Assembly: GCA_965203345.1 (NCBI GenBank)
Contig: CBDBCK010000028.1
Coordinates: forward strand, 1,054,001-1,118,000
Origin: CBDBCK01 sp965203345
Lineage (GTDB): Bacteria; Chloroflexota; Dehalococcoidia; Lucifugimonadales; Lucifugimonadaceae
Reading direction: 5' to 3'
Length of the DNA stretch: 64,000 nucleotides
In this document: positions 34,563-43,870 of the stretch, piece after piece
How positions within the stretch are numbered: position 1 is the first letter of the stretch
Layout of the letters: the number at the start of each line of letters is the position of its first letter
Notes under the pieces: model-generated
What the model was told of the DNA's origin: nothing
Databases searched by the model: none
The model's input: the letters and a program-made list of their open reading frames with translations, nothing else
Translations under genes and position numbers: made by a program

Positions 34563-35825
34563 GTGAAGTATAAAAAAGTTTCACCCTTTTCGATTCCTAC
34601 CAGGGCGATATTCAGCGCAGGTCCTAGCTCCGCGGGGGCAAATGTTCTGGGCGCAGTGTCGCAACCTGTAGTCGGTTACCTAGACCCATGGTTTCTTGAG
34701 ATGCTGGAAGAGACCGCAGACTTGTTGCGAGAGCTATGGCAGACGAAACAGAGAGCATTCGCTGTGTCTGGCAGCGGTTCAGCGGGTATGGAGGCCGGCC
34801 TATCTAGCTTAGCGGAACCTGGTGATAAGGTGGTGATATGTTCTTACGGTCGATTCTGCGAACGTCAGGTGATAATGGCAAAACGTTTGGGTCTGGAAGT
34901 GGAGGTAGTCGAGTCAGAATGGGGTAGAAGCATGCCCCCAGAGTTCTTATCGACAACGCTGGATAGAAACTCAAACGTGCGGCTGGTTACAGCCGTCCAT
35001 GCAGAGACTTCCACAGGGGTTATACAGGATTTGAAACCTCTGGCTAAACTTTCATGCAAGCATGGTGCCTTCTTTATGGCGGACTGTGTAGCATCTCTCG
35101 CAGGTAGTCCCGTGCGGTTTGACGAATGGGGGATTGATTATGCTTATTCTGGAACACAAAAGTGTCTGGGTTGCCCCCCTGGACTTGCTCCTGTAGCTCT
35201 CAGCGACAGAGCCTACAAATATACTAAGACTAGAAAAACCCCACCCGTATCTTGGTATTTGGACTTGGGGTTAATAGCTGACTACTGGTCGCCTGAGCAT
35301 ATCCCACACCATACTAACCCTGTCAACTTGTGCTATGGTCTGCGTACGGCGGCGGCTCAAGCGCTGGCAGAAGGGTTAGAGATGCGCTTCGACCGACATA
35401 TGCGGAATGCTTCTGCCTTGCGCGCCGGATTGAAGGCACTTGGCTTGGATTTACTTGACACACCGATGGAAGAGCGGTTGAATCAGATTACGGTGGTAGT
35501 TTTGCCGCCGGGTGTAGATGGAGACGCTTTGCGGTTACAGTTATTTGAAGAGTATGGGGTGGAGATCAGCCCTGGGCTAGGCAAGCTGAAGGGTAAAGCG
35601 ATGCGTATAGGGCTTATGGGAGAATCTTGCACGGCTGACAAAGTGCTGGAGCTGTTAAGCGTACTGGAAGAGATTCTTCCTTCGTACGGCGTTGAGACGA
35701 TAAGAGGCGAGGCTGCTGCTGCTGCTGCTGCTGACTTGGCTTCCTATTTCAAGACAAGCGCTGAAACGGCAAGGAACTCTCTAGCCGCAGGACAAACGGA
35801 CGTCGCAAAACCAAGAGTGTATTAG
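34563..35825 (+). CDS. Class V aminotransferase, alanine-glyoxylate / serine-glyoxylate type
   Basis: About 420 residues. Family blocks run F-S-A-G-P-S-S, S-G-S-G-S-A-G-M-E-A (PLP phosphate loop), H-A-E-T-S-T-G-V, A-D-C-V-A-S-L-A-G, and the Schiff-base lysine in SGTQKCLGCPPGLAPV. Such enzymes move an amino group to glyoxylate (giving glycine) or from related donors. The GTG at 34563 is favoured because AGGGAG lies 6 bases upstream; ATG 34500 is possible. The C-terminal tail holds a run of seven Ala encoded by seven GCT codons. GlcDEF downstream makes glyoxylate, a likely link. Confidence 0.88.
   Translation: MKYKKVSPFSIPTRAIFSAGPSSAGANVLGAVSQPVVGYLDPWFLEMLEETADLLRELWQTKQRAFAVSGSGSAGMEAGLSSLAEPGDKVVICSYGRFCERQVIMAKRLGLEVEVVESEWGRSMPPEFLSTTLDRNSNVRLVTAVHAETSTGVIQDLKPLAKLSCKHGAFFMADCVASLAGSPVRFDEWGIDYAYSGTQKCLGCPPGLAPVALSDRAYKYTKTRKTPPVSWYLDLGLIADYWSPEHIPHHTNPVNLCYGLRTAAAQALAEGLEMRFDRHMRNASALRAGLKALGLDLLDTPMEERLNQITVVVLPPGVDGDALRLQLFEEYGVEISPGLGKLKGKAMRIGLMGESCTADKVLELLSVLEEILPSYGVETIRGEAAAAAAADLASYFKTSAETARNSLAAGQTDVAKPRVY
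35712..35732 (+). repeat. GCT trinucleotide microsatellite
   Basis: Seven perfect GCT codons in the C-terminal tail of the aminotransferase, encoding a short polyalanine run. The 3-bp unit keeps frame on gain or loss, so it changes only tail length. Confidence 0.8.
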
Positions 35826-35826
35826 C

Positions 35827-36168
35827 GTGTCTCAGAAAAGCACTACCTGCGTTGGGAAAAAGACGGGGGAGCCACTTACTGAATATAAAACCAGTGCCGA
35901 AGCCCAACAGGCGGCCCGCTATCAGAATTCTACAAATGATGGGCTTCATATGGTTCCTTATAACTGTACGGAGTGCACCAAATGGCATCTATCTCCTACG
36001 AATCGATACACGCCCAGCGAAGAATGCCCTTACTGCTCGAAAAATTCGTACCGGAGCTATGAAGACGCTAAAAAGCGAGCCAACATCTCCTGCGAAGATC
36101 AAGGCATAAAGCTGGATATTTACAAATGTCCACACGGTACTGGGTGGCATCTCACGAAAAAGTCGTGA
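35827..36168 (+). CDS. Small two-repeat Cys protein (zinc ribbon-like)
   Basis: This 113-residue protein begins at a GTG one base after the aminotransferase stop, so it is probably translationally coupled. It consists of two similar halves, each with a Y-x-S-x-E-D/A-A-x-x-x-A helix, then L-x-x-Y-x-C, and ending W-H-L. Cysteine pairs lie in CTEC (about residues 47-50), CPYC (about 68-71) and single sites. That suggests one or two small metal sites, perhaps zinc. It may be a ribosome- or RNA-associated protein or a phage-derived small protein; function unknown. Confidence 0.72.
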   Translation: MSQKSTTCVGKKTGEPLTEYKTSAEAQQAARYQNSTNDGLHMVPYNCTECTKWHLSPTNRYTPSEECPYCSKNSYRSYEDAKKRANISCEDQGIKLDIYKCPHGTGWHLTKKS

Positions 36169-36202
36169 ACCTTCTTTCGTCACAAGTGGTTAGGTTGCTT
36201 TA

Positions 36203-37522
36203 TTACTTTTCGTGTTCTAGCGCATACGCTTCATCCAGTAATTCGCTGACGTAGCGCACTTCTATATTTGATCCTAACTTTGCTAAGTGAGTCTGCATTT
36301 GCATAGCGCAACCTGGATTACCAGTTGTTACTATCTCTGCACCAGAGTTGATGACATTCTTAGCCTTACGGCGTCCCAACCTTTGTGACATCTCTGGTTC
36401 GTGAAGCGAGTACGCTCCGCCCGATCCGCAACAGATTTCCCGCTCCTCTAGTTCGTGTCGTTCCAACCCTGATATAGAGTCGAGAATCTTACGCGGAGCT
36501 TTTGTGATGCGCTGGGCGTGTAAAAGGTGACACGCGTCTTGATAAACTACCCGCCTATCTAACCTCCCTTTAGGCTTTTTCATAGGTAATTGTTCTAAAA
36601 ATTCGTGAATATCCTGCACCTTTTCTGCAACGGAAGCCGCATCGTCTTGTAGCTCCAACTGTTCTTTCATGAGTTCTCCGTACTCTTTGAGAGCGGCTCC
36701 ACACCCTGCAGAGGCTGTAACCACTGCGTCAAAATCGGCCGACGAAAACGCTTTTATGTTCTTACTCATCATATCCTGAGCTACCTTGGTCTCACCCGCG
36801 TGAATGTTGAGAGCACCGCAACAACCTTGACCCTCTGGGACACACACCTCTATGCCGTTATGTTGAAGCACCCTTACAACCGAGTGCATGGCGTCCGCGT
36901 GGACTGTCGGCATAACGCAACCGGCTAGTAAGGCAACCCTTGCTCTCTTCTCGTTGTATGCAGGGAAAATTTGCCCTTCCGATTTAAAAGAGCTTTTTGA
37001 AAAATGAGGCAAAGACGCCTCTGCAGCCATTACTCCTGGAAAGAGTCTCAGTATCCGGCTCGTGCGTATGACCTTTTGAAGGCCAGTTCGAGAATATAGT
37101 TTTAGAGCAGTTCCAAGAGACCTGAGGCTTTTTGGCGAGTTTAGGAGTAATCTGTATCCTGCTGCATTTGCTAACCTACGCAATAAGGGGCGTCTGTAGT
37201 GCATGTTCACCTGATGACGCGTCTCCTCCATTAGTCTACTGTAAGGGACGTTTGATGGACAGGCAGTCTCGCAGGCACGGCATTGAATACAAGAGTCCCA
37301 ATGACTCACTACAGTGTGGTTCAGGTCCACTTTCCCTTGATGTGCTTCTTTCATAAGGGCTATACGCCCCCTAGGCGATTCGGTCTCAAGTCCGGTTTCC
37401 AAGTAAGTAGGACATGCCGAAAGACAAAACCCGCAATGGACGCATTTATAAAGGTCGTCCGGGTTTAGACGAAACCGTTTCTCGGTGATGTCGGATAGGG
37501 TAGAGGGCAAATGGCTCATCAA
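36203..37522 (-). CDS. glcF: Glycolate oxidase iron-sulfur subunit GlcF
   Basis: This 439-residue protein has two 4Fe-4S motifs near the N-terminus (C-V-H-C-G-F-C-L-S-A-C-P and C-I-Q-C-R-A-C-E-T-A-C-P) and two cysteine-rich CCG domains (G-Q-G-C-C-G-A-L and I-C-C-G-S-G-G), the architecture of GlcF and related lactate/glycolate dehydrogenase subunits. It passes electrons from the flavoproteins to the quinone pool at the membrane. It overlaps glcE by 4 bp. All cluster cysteines are in place. Confidence 0.93.
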   Translation of the reverse strand: MMSHLPSTLSDITEKRFRLNPDDLYKCVHCGFCLSACPTYLETGLETESPRGRIALMKEAHQGKVDLNHTVVSHWDSCIQCRACETACPSNVPYSRLMEETRHQVNMHYRRPLLRRLANAAGYRLLLNSPKSLRSLGTALKLYSRTGLQKVIRTSRILRLFPGVMAAEASLPHFSKSSFKSEGQIFPAYNEKRARVALLAGCVMPTVHADAMHSVVRVLQHNGIEVCVPEGQGCCGALNIHAGETKVAQDMMSKNIKAFSSADFDAVVTASAGCGAALKEYGELMKEQLELQDDAASVAEKVQDIHEFLEQLPMKKPKGRLDRRVVYQDACHLLHAQRITKAPRKILDSISGLERHELEEREICCGSGGAYSLHEPEMSQRLGRRKAKNVINSGAEIVTTGNPGCAMQMQTHLAKLGSNIEVRYVSELLDEAYALEHEK

Positions 37523-38814
37523 AGCCTTCCCAAGAAACGTCCGGGGTTCAATACAGAATCAGGGTCAAAGTGATCTTTCAACCTTCGGATGATTGCAAAC
37601 TCGTTTCCTCGTTCACCAAAGATATCTATCTCGTCCTTCGTCCCTAGAGGGCATTTTTCAATCAAGAAGCTGCCGTCCGACTCTGCAACGGCAGATCTGC
37701 ACGCACCAATAATTTCTTCAACTGTCCATTCTAATTTCTCGTCTGTCTTTTCAAAGCGCGCGAATGCCGATCCAAAGAGGAGATCCGCCTTAGCGTTAAA
37801 CCGCCACCCGTGTGCTTTGTAAGCTATTATTCTCAACCTTTCTAGGACAGAAGCGATATTAGAGGGGTGTACAAATATGCGAATTTCTACGGTTTCTTTG
37901 GTTTGAGTGGACGGTATAAACTTGTGTTTAGTTTCAGCTTCTTCGGGAGAGATTTCTTCTATAGAAGCTGCTCTAGCCGACTTGGCGGCTGATATCAAAG
38001 AGTCAATCATACGCTCCAGCTGCCCAGGCACGCCCGCAAGCTCAACTAGAACAGTGGCTTCACCGCTCGGTTCGGAGCTATCTATAAATAGTTCTATTGA
38101 TTCGGGTATAAAAGGCCCGTAGAAAACAGATGTTCTCATCTCGTGGGCCTTGTGCAGGTTTTTAAACAGAATGAAGAGCAGGGTGGTCCGCGATGGGAGA
38201 GGATTCAATTTGAAGGCAACATCGGCTATTATTCCCAACGTGCCGAAAGCCCCTATATGCAATCGATGCAAGTCAAACCCTTGAACGTTCTTCACAACTC
38301 GCCCACCGGACTTAACGATCCGGCCATCTCCTAGGACAACCTTCATGCCTATCACCCAATCTCTGATCCCTCCCAGTGAACCGCGCAGTCTACCCGGCGC
38401 GTTTGACGCTAAGCTGCCTCCGATTGTGGCGAGCTCCGGATGTTCGACTATGAAAGGCAAGCGCAACCCATATTTCTTAAGCACCGAATTAACCTCTGAG
38501 ACGGTAACTCCTGCGTCTGATATGCATACCATATCTTCGGCGACGCACTCAATATTCCCAGACAGAGATCGCATATCTAACGCGACATCGTACCGCTTTA
38601 GTCTGTTACCTATATGGATACGTGTCCCACCTCCCCATACCACCACTGCCTGTCTCATGTGTCGCAGTTCGGTTATAGAAGATGCCAACTCGTCCACGCT
38701 TGCCGGAGATAAGACTACATCAGGAACCAGGTCATCCAATTCATAATATTCAGAAGATTTAGGAGAGGATTCCGATGTCTGTACTGAAAGGCTTGCAGAG
38801 GGACGAGACCTCAT
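37519..38814 (-). CDS. glcE: Glycolate oxidase FAD-binding subunit GlcE
   Basis: About 431 residues with the PCMH-type FAD domain: G-G-G-T-R-I-H-I-G-N-R-L, A-T-I-G-G-S-L-A-S-N-A-P-G-R and G-G-R-V-V-K-N-V-Q-G-F-D. The C-terminal part is shorter than GlcD, as expected. The ATG at 38814 forms an ATGA overlap with the Gfo/Idh gene's stop, so I use it and not the longer frame from 38838. GlcE works with GlcD and GlcF to oxidise glycolate to glyoxylate. Confidence 0.92.
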   Translation of the reverse strand: MRSRPSASLSVQTSESSPKSSEYYELDDLVPDVVLSPASVDELASSITELRHMRQAVVVWGGGTRIHIGNRLKRYDVALDMRSLSGNIECVAEDMVCISDAGVTVSEVNSVLKKYGLRLPFIVEHPELATIGGSLASNAPGRLRGSLGGIRDWVIGMKVVLGDGRIVKSGGRVVKNVQGFDLHRLHIGAFGTLGIIADVAFKLNPLPSRTTLLFILFKNLHKAHEMRTSVFYGPFIPESIELFIDSSEPSGEATVLVELAGVPGQLERMIDSLISAAKSARAASIEEISPEEAETKHKFIPSTQTKETVEIRIFVHPSNIASVLERLRIIAYKAHGWRFNAKADLLFGSAFARFEKTDEKLEWTVEEIIGACRSAVAESDGSFLIEKCPLGTKDEIDIFGERGNEFAIIRRLKDHFDPDSVLNPGRFLGRL

Positions 38815-39869
38815 GTTTGCCGTCCTACCTCCACCCAATGTCCTGAATATGCGGATTTGTAGATAGCATCCACCAATTCGGCGGCTTTAAATCCATCATA
38901 AAAGGATGTCTCAACCTTGGTTTGGTTGTTTGAAGCTACAGCCTCGGTGAATCGCTGGTAAGGTTGTGGGTAGGGCGCCCCTGGATCCAAATCTTGCATC
39001 ACTGTGTTGAGGCCGGTCATTCCTCTTACTCCGTATCGCCCCACCGTCTCTAGCCGCCCATCATCGCCGGAAAGTTCGACTCTCGCACAAGTGTTGCCGT
39101 CAGGGTCCGTGCCTTTTGATGCAAAAGATATCAGTATGCTCGCATAACCTCCGTTTTTCCATTCCAGAATGCAGGCAGCAGAATCAGGCGTCGTAATGTC
39201 TAATCCTTCTGGAGCGTCTATAAAGCTCCGCCGCCGCATGTGCGTGTCAAGTTTGGCAACCACGCGTTCAACCTCACCTCCTATAAAACGCACCATATCC
39301 AGCACATGGATGATTTCGTGTACCACACCACCGCCGTGTTCTTCCCGAAACCTCCAAGAGAGAACATGTGGCTTATCTTTCTCAGCCATAGACATACCCC
39401 ACCAAATGAGAGCGTGCCGTCGATCCCCGACGTATCCTTTGTCAATGTAGCGTTTCAATCGTCCAACCGCAGAATTCCCGCGCTGATTGAAGTTCGTCGA
39501 ATGGATGATACCTCTTTGGTCAGCCGCTTTCCACATCTCACGTGCGTCCTTAGCTGTAAGTGCCAGAGGTTTGTCACAAAGCACGTGTTTCCCCGCGGCT
39601 ATGGCGTCCAGAGCTATGGATTTATGACTGCTCGTGGGCGTTATTATATCCACAGCGTCTATATCTGATCGAACCAGCATGTCGCGGTAGTCGGTGAACC
39701 CGAACGGTACGTCCCATCTCTTACGCGTCTCATCAAGAGCTCTAAGGTCCCTACGAGAGAAAGCGACCACTTCTACTGAATCATCCAGTTTTCGGAAGTG
39801 TTCCATATGCACATTCGCAAATGAACCAGCTCCGATTATCCCTATTCGAACTTTATTTTTGACAGACAA
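38811..39869 (-). CDS. Gfo/Idh/MocA family NAD(P)-dependent oxidoreductase
   Basis: This 352-residue protein has an N-terminal Rossmann loop G-I-I-G-A-G-S-F-A-N (about residues 9-18), the C-D-K-P-L-A-L motif and a C-terminal alpha/beta domain with G-G-G-V-V-H-E-I-I-H-V-L-D. It uses a TTG start with AAGGAG 7 bases upstream. It would oxidise or reduce a sugar, inositol or similar hydroxy compound with NAD(P). It sits inside the glc cluster and is translationally coupled to glcE, so it may feed glycolate-yielding catabolism. Exact substrate unknown. Confidence 0.85.
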   Translation of the reverse strand: MSVKNKVRIGIIGAGSFANVHMEHFRKLDDSVEVVAFSRRDLRALDETRKRWDVPFGFTDYRDMLVRSDIDAVDIITPTSSHKSIALDAIAAGKHVLCDKPLALTAKDAREMWKAADQRGIIHSTNFNQRGNSAVGRLKRYIDKGYVGDRRHALIWWGMSMAEKDKPHVLSWRFREEHGGGVVHEIIHVLDMVRFIGGEVERVVAKLDTHMRRRSFIDAPEGLDITTPDSAACILEWKNGGYASILISFASKGTDPDGNTCARVELSGDDGRLETVGRYGVRGMTGLNTVMQDLDPGAPYPQPYQRFTEAVASNNQTKVETSFYDGFKAAELVDAIYKSAYSGHWVEVGRQT

Positions 39870-40126
39870 TTTAAACTCCTTGCTTCACGACTATATATCA
39901 ACCACCTGCTTTGTATTTGCTCTTGCCAGACACCTCTAATCATATTTTAATCCTTGGGTACCTTGTGTGATCGTATAAATCTACAAAACCAGAGAACCTC
40001 ACAGGCACAATCAACGCATTATATAGTGTCACTGCTTCATATACGTTTGCGCTTACTCTTGATGCTATAAGTTAAGGCACTCCCAACAGTAAATGTATTG
40101 TCCAGAGGCACTCTCCGCGTAGCTTG

Positions 40127-41584
40127 TTAAACTATATCACCGGGAATAGCTCGCTTGAAGGTGTAGCTTGGATCCTTTTCAATAAATGTCTCACTGTGCA
40201 GTGATCCTCTAGGGAAAACCTTGCCGGGGTTGAATATTCCTTCTGGATCGAATGAAGCCGCTACCGAGCGCATTGCATCCAAATCGTCCTCGGTGAAGAC
40301 CCATGGCATGTAAGCCTGCTTCTCAATACCTATCCCGTGTTCGCCAGAAAGAGCACCGCCGTTGTCTATGCACAGGCGTAGTATCTTCTCCCCACACTCA
40401 ACAACCGAACGAACTTGCTCATGATTACGTTCGTCGAAAAGTATGCACGGATGAAGGTTGCCGTCGCCTGCATGGAACACGTTGCCGATTTCAAGACCGA
40501 ACTCCGCTCCTATTTCCTGAACCTTGCTAACCACTTCCGGCAGAGCGGTACGAGGAACTACTCCGTCTACGAGGTAGTATGAAGGGGCTATAGTACCGAA
40601 AGCGCCTATCGCTCCCTTCCTTATCGCCCATAGCTTATCACGTTCCCATTCACTTCCGGCGGAACGCATATCAATGGCGCCGTTTTTGAGGCAGATTCGT
40701 TCAGCGTCCCTGAAATGGTGTTCGGTCTCTTCCTCTAGCCCTTCCACTTCCACTATCAAGACACCACCTGCTTCAGGTGGGTACCCCGGCTTATACACAG
40801 GTTCGCAGGCGTCCAAGGTTGTCCTGTCCATTATCTCCATAGCGGCAGGAACGTAACCACTACTTATAATGTCAGATACAGTTTGAGCTGCCTGCTTAAC
40901 GGTTCTGAAGGAAGCCGCTACTGTACGGATAGACTCTGGCTTCTGCAGAAGCCTCACGGTTACCTTCGTGATAATCCCCATCATACCTTCCGATCCTATA
41001 AATACGCCTCGCAGATCCATGCCGAAAGTTTCGCGAAACTTCCCCCCAATCTGGATTATGGAACCTTTGCAGTCTATGAACTCCAGCTCTAGTACGTGGT
41101 TGGCGGTTGAACCTAAAGCGAGACAGTGAGGACCTCCGGAATTTTCTGCTACATTTCCTCCTATAGTGCATGCTCTCTGAGAGGAAGGGTCCGGGGCGTA
41201 GAGCAACCCGAATTTTCTGGCTTCCTCGCTCAGATCCAGATTGATGACTCCCGGTTCTACCACGGCGAAACGGTCTTCAACATTGATCTCCAATATACGG
41301 TTGAGACGTGATAATCCGATGGCAATAGATTGGTTCAGAGGGATTGCACCTCCGGAGAGGCCTGTACCCGCACCTCTGGGAGCTATAGGAATCCGTTCAG
41401 ACGCGGCAACCTTAACGCATTTTGATGCCTCTTCGGCGGATCCGGGCAATAGTGCTATTGAAGGAAGAGCCTTGTCAATAGACCCATCGTATCCGTAGAG
41501 CAAGAGGTCTTCGCGCTTCCACAACACATTTCTAGAGCCTACTATCTCTTCTAGTTTCTTGATGAGTTGTGATTTTTTGTCCAT
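40127..41584 (-). CDS. glcD: Glycolate oxidase FAD subunit GlcD
   Basis: This 485-residue FAD-linked oxidase has the PCMH motifs G-A-G-T-G-L-S-G-G-A (about residues 73-82), P-D-P-S-S-Q-R-A-C-T-I-G-G-N-V-A-E-N-S-G-G, and the C-terminal F-H-A-G-D-G-N-L-H-P and G-A-L-S-G-E-H-G-I-G. It oxidises glycolate (or a related 2-hydroxyacid such as lactate) with GlcE and GlcF. It is separated from the glcE cluster by 257 bp and follows a methyltransferase gene by only 5 bp, with GAAAGG before the ATG. Confidence 0.93.
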   Translation of the reverse strand: MDKKSQLIKKLEEIVGSRNVLWKREDLLLYGYDGSIDKALPSIALLPGSAEEASKCVKVAASERIPIAPRGAGTGLSGGAIPLNQSIAIGLSRLNRILEINVEDRFAVVEPGVINLDLSEEARKFGLLYAPDPSSQRACTIGGNVAENSGGPHCLALGSTANHVLELEFIDCKGSIIQIGGKFRETFGMDLRGVFIGSEGMMGIITKVTVRLLQKPESIRTVAASFRTVKQAAQTVSDIISSGYVPAAMEIMDRTTLDACEPVYKPGYPPEAGGVLIVEVEGLEEETEHHFRDAERICLKNGAIDMRSAGSEWERDKLWAIRKGAIGAFGTIAPSYYLVDGVVPRTALPEVVSKVQEIGAEFGLEIGNVFHAGDGNLHPCILFDERNHEQVRSVVECGEKILRLCIDNGGALSGEHGIGIEKQAYMPWVFTEDDLDAMRSVAASFDPEGIFNPGKVFPRGSLHSETFIEKDPSYTFKRAIPGDIV

Positions 41585-41589
41585 TTCGA

Positions 41590-42549
41590 CTAACCTTTCA
41601 AATCAACGTCGATATCAACTCTTGCCTGTTTAATTGCGTGGACAAAGCTAAATATGAATCGTAGCTCAATTGATGTTTTAATCCTGTTTTGGAGATAACG
41701 ATTCCTCTGACCTTCAGGAGATAGTATAGAAATTTCCGAGAAACCAGAGGCGGAGAGCACACTGGATATGCTGTCTTCATCAAAAGCCGAACGCATGCGT
41801 TCGCCAAGTTGCTCCGTCCACCATGCTAGCCAGTCATAAGAACGACGTGCATCAGGTACCACCTCACTTCTAAGCATGCGATAGTCAAAGACTAGCTCTG
41901 ATCCGGGCGCGCTGATTTCCCCAACCGTCTGGATCGTTTCGGCAACTAATTCGGGATCGAGGTAGTACGTAACTCCGAACCAAGAGAATAATGTCCGCTT
42001 TGAGCTATCGAAATTGGCGTAGTTCAAGGCGTCTTTTAGTCTATTGGATGTGAAATCTAGAGGTACAAATATCAAATTAGACGGAACGGGCTGTTCAAGC
42101 TGTTGTATCCGTTTCCATTTTAAGGCCTGAGTTGCCGGATGATCTACTTCAAAGATACTTAATTTGCTCTCCATATCCCGTCTCCGCAAGGCTAGCGTAT
42201 CCATACCCGCCCCGAGTGTTACGTATTGTTCTAGCCCAGCTTTTAAGGATTCATCCAGGCACTCTTCGTTGTACTGTGCCCTAGCTACTATTTGTGGTTC
42301 CAGTGGAAAGAACGGGGCAAATAACTTGGAAATTACAAGAGATTTGAGGAACGGCTTTCTGAGTACCACTTGCCAAGTTATACTTGTCAGAAGAAATGCA
42401 TAGCTGTCTGAGAATATGGGTGAAGGATCATACAGCAAATGATGTGCTCTAACCGCCGATACTAGGTCGGCAGTCAAAGTACGGATGTTGCCAAACCGCT
42501 TGAGAAAAAATGCAAGCAAAATTAGGATCGCAGTTCTGATGAACGACAT
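41590..42549 (-). CDS. Class I SAM-dependent methyltransferase, LCM/PPM-like family
   Basis: This 319-residue protein carries the S-adenosylmethionine loop L-G-A-G-M-D-T-L-A-L-R-R (near residue 115) and an E-V-D-H-P-A-T-Q block, typical of the leucine carboxyl methyltransferase / polyketide O-methyltransferase family (PF04072). An N-terminal hydrophobic stretch (residues 3-18) may be membrane-associated. It is 5 bp upstream of glcD, so probably in the same transcript. The link to glycolate use is unclear; the acceptor is unknown. Confidence 0.82.
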   Translation of the reverse strand: MSFIRTAILILLAFFLKRFGNIRTLTADLVSAVRAHHLLYDPSPIFSDSYAFLLTSITWQVVLRKPFLKSLVISKLFAPFFPLEPQIVARAQYNEECLDESLKAGLEQYVTLGAGMDTLALRRRDMESKLSIFEVDHPATQALKWKRIQQLEQPVPSNLIFVPLDFTSNRLKDALNYANFDSSKRTLFSWFGVTYYLDPELVAETIQTVGEISAPGSELVFDYRMLRSEVVPDARRSYDWLAWWTEQLGERMRSAFDEDSISSVLSASGFSEISILSPEGQRNRYLQNRIKTSIELRFIFSFVHAIKQARVDIDVDLKG

Positions 42550-42711
42550 GGTTCATTTCCTTATAAGTAATAGTAATGATGTATTCTAGCTTTATGTTAA
42601 CTCTCAGCGGATTCTTGCACGCGCATAGGAACAAGCCTTATCCCACGAAATTTTTACTCTCATACAGGTGAACAGCCTAAATTTTGAAGATAAGGAAAAG
42701 GCTGTAAGTTT

Positions 42712-43812
42712 TTGGATTCTGTGTTTTGGCTGCTTTGTTCGTCCTGCGGCAGACGCTTTGTACCTTCGGTTGTTGTCTCATTTTGTGATGTCTGCGAAAC
42801 CCCCCTGGACTTGGGCTATAAGGTGCTCCCAAATGGTTCCATGCCTCTCTTACCACTTAATGATCCGGCTGGTAGGGTATATCTCGGTGAAGAAAACACT
42901 CCGATAGTAGAAACGCATCGTCTTTCTTCATTAATTAATATGTCCGGCTCGCTATTCTGCAAGTTGGAGTTTATGCAACCAACGGGGTCTTTTAAAGATA
43001 GAGGCTCTTCGGTTATGGTTTCTGCCGTTGTTGAACAGGAAATATGTGAGTTTGTTGAAGATTCGTCAGGTAACGCTGGAGCATCAATAGCGGCCTATTC
43101 GGCGAAGGCCGGTATAAAGGTACATGTGTTTGTTCCGTCCTCCACTTCACAAGGCAAACTTGACCAAATAGAGGTGTTCAAAGCGTGCCTCCATAAAGTG
43201 GATGGTCCTCGACAGAACGCAACCCACCAAGCCAAACTTTTCGCTCGCGAACGAAAGATACCTTATATATCTCACGCTATCAGTCCATACTTCATTGAAG
43301 GGATGAAAAGTGTTGCTTTTGAGATAACCTCTTCAAGATTAGACGTTAAACATTTAGTACTTCCGGTGGGCAACGGAGCACTTTTACTAGGATTGAGTCG
43401 AGGCCTCTCTGAACTACTAGTATCTGGACAGCTGCATACGTCCCCTCGCGTACATGCTGTTCAGTCAGATTCTGTAAGACCCTTACAGGCAAAACTCACA
43501 GGTGAACACTGGGATCCAGAAGGAGCCAAACCGACTGTGGCTTTAGGTATAGCTTCTTCAAGGCCACCTCGGTTAGATCAGATGGCTCTGGCGGTTGAAA
43601 CTCGCGGAGGAACCTGTGTTACAATTTCGGATAAATCCATTCTTGAATGGCAGAAAAGGGTGGCTGTCTCGGAAGGGATTTTTTGTGAACCTACTGCTGC
43701 AGCCGCGTTTGCTGGGTTGGAGACTCTATTGTCCGAGGGAATCGTACGTCCGGACGAACCTACTATGGTTTTGATAACCGGTAGTGGCTTGAAGGAACCT
43801 TTACGACACTAA
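42712..43812 (+). CDS. Threonine synthase-like PLP enzyme with N-terminal Cys cluster
   Basis: This 366-residue fold-type II PLP enzyme has the Schiff-base lysine in P-T-G-S-F-K-D-R-G-S (about residues 90-99) and the N-A-G-A-S loop. An N-terminal C-x-x-C-G...C-x-x-C (about residues 9-12 and 25-28) is the zinc-ribbon-like start seen in many threonine synthases. It starts at TTG 42712 with AAAGG upstream. No homoserine kinase or dehydrogenase is next to it. Threonine synthase versus another beta-elimination/replacement enzyme cannot be settled here. Confidence 0.84.
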   Translation: MDSVFWLLCSSCGRRFVPSVVVSFCDVCETPLDLGYKVLPNGSMPLLPLNDPAGRVYLGEENTPIVETHRLSSLINMSGSLFCKLEFMQPTGSFKDRGSSVMVSAVVEQEICEFVEDSSGNAGASIAAYSAKAGIKVHVFVPSSTSQGKLDQIEVFKACLHKVDGPRQNATHQAKLFARERKIPYISHAISPYFIEGMKSVAFEITSSRLDVKHLVLPVGNGALLLGLSRGLSELLVSGQLHTSPRVHAVQSDSVRPLQAKLTGEHWDPEGAKPTVALGIASSRPPRLDQMALAVETRGGTCVTISDKSILEWQKRVAVSEGIFCEPTAAAAFAGLETLLSEGIVRPDEPTMVLITGSGLKEPLRH

Positions 43813-43870
43813 CTAGTTTCGCTGGTAATGCCACATCTAGCCCAAGCTGATCTGGAGTCAGCTTTGAGAG

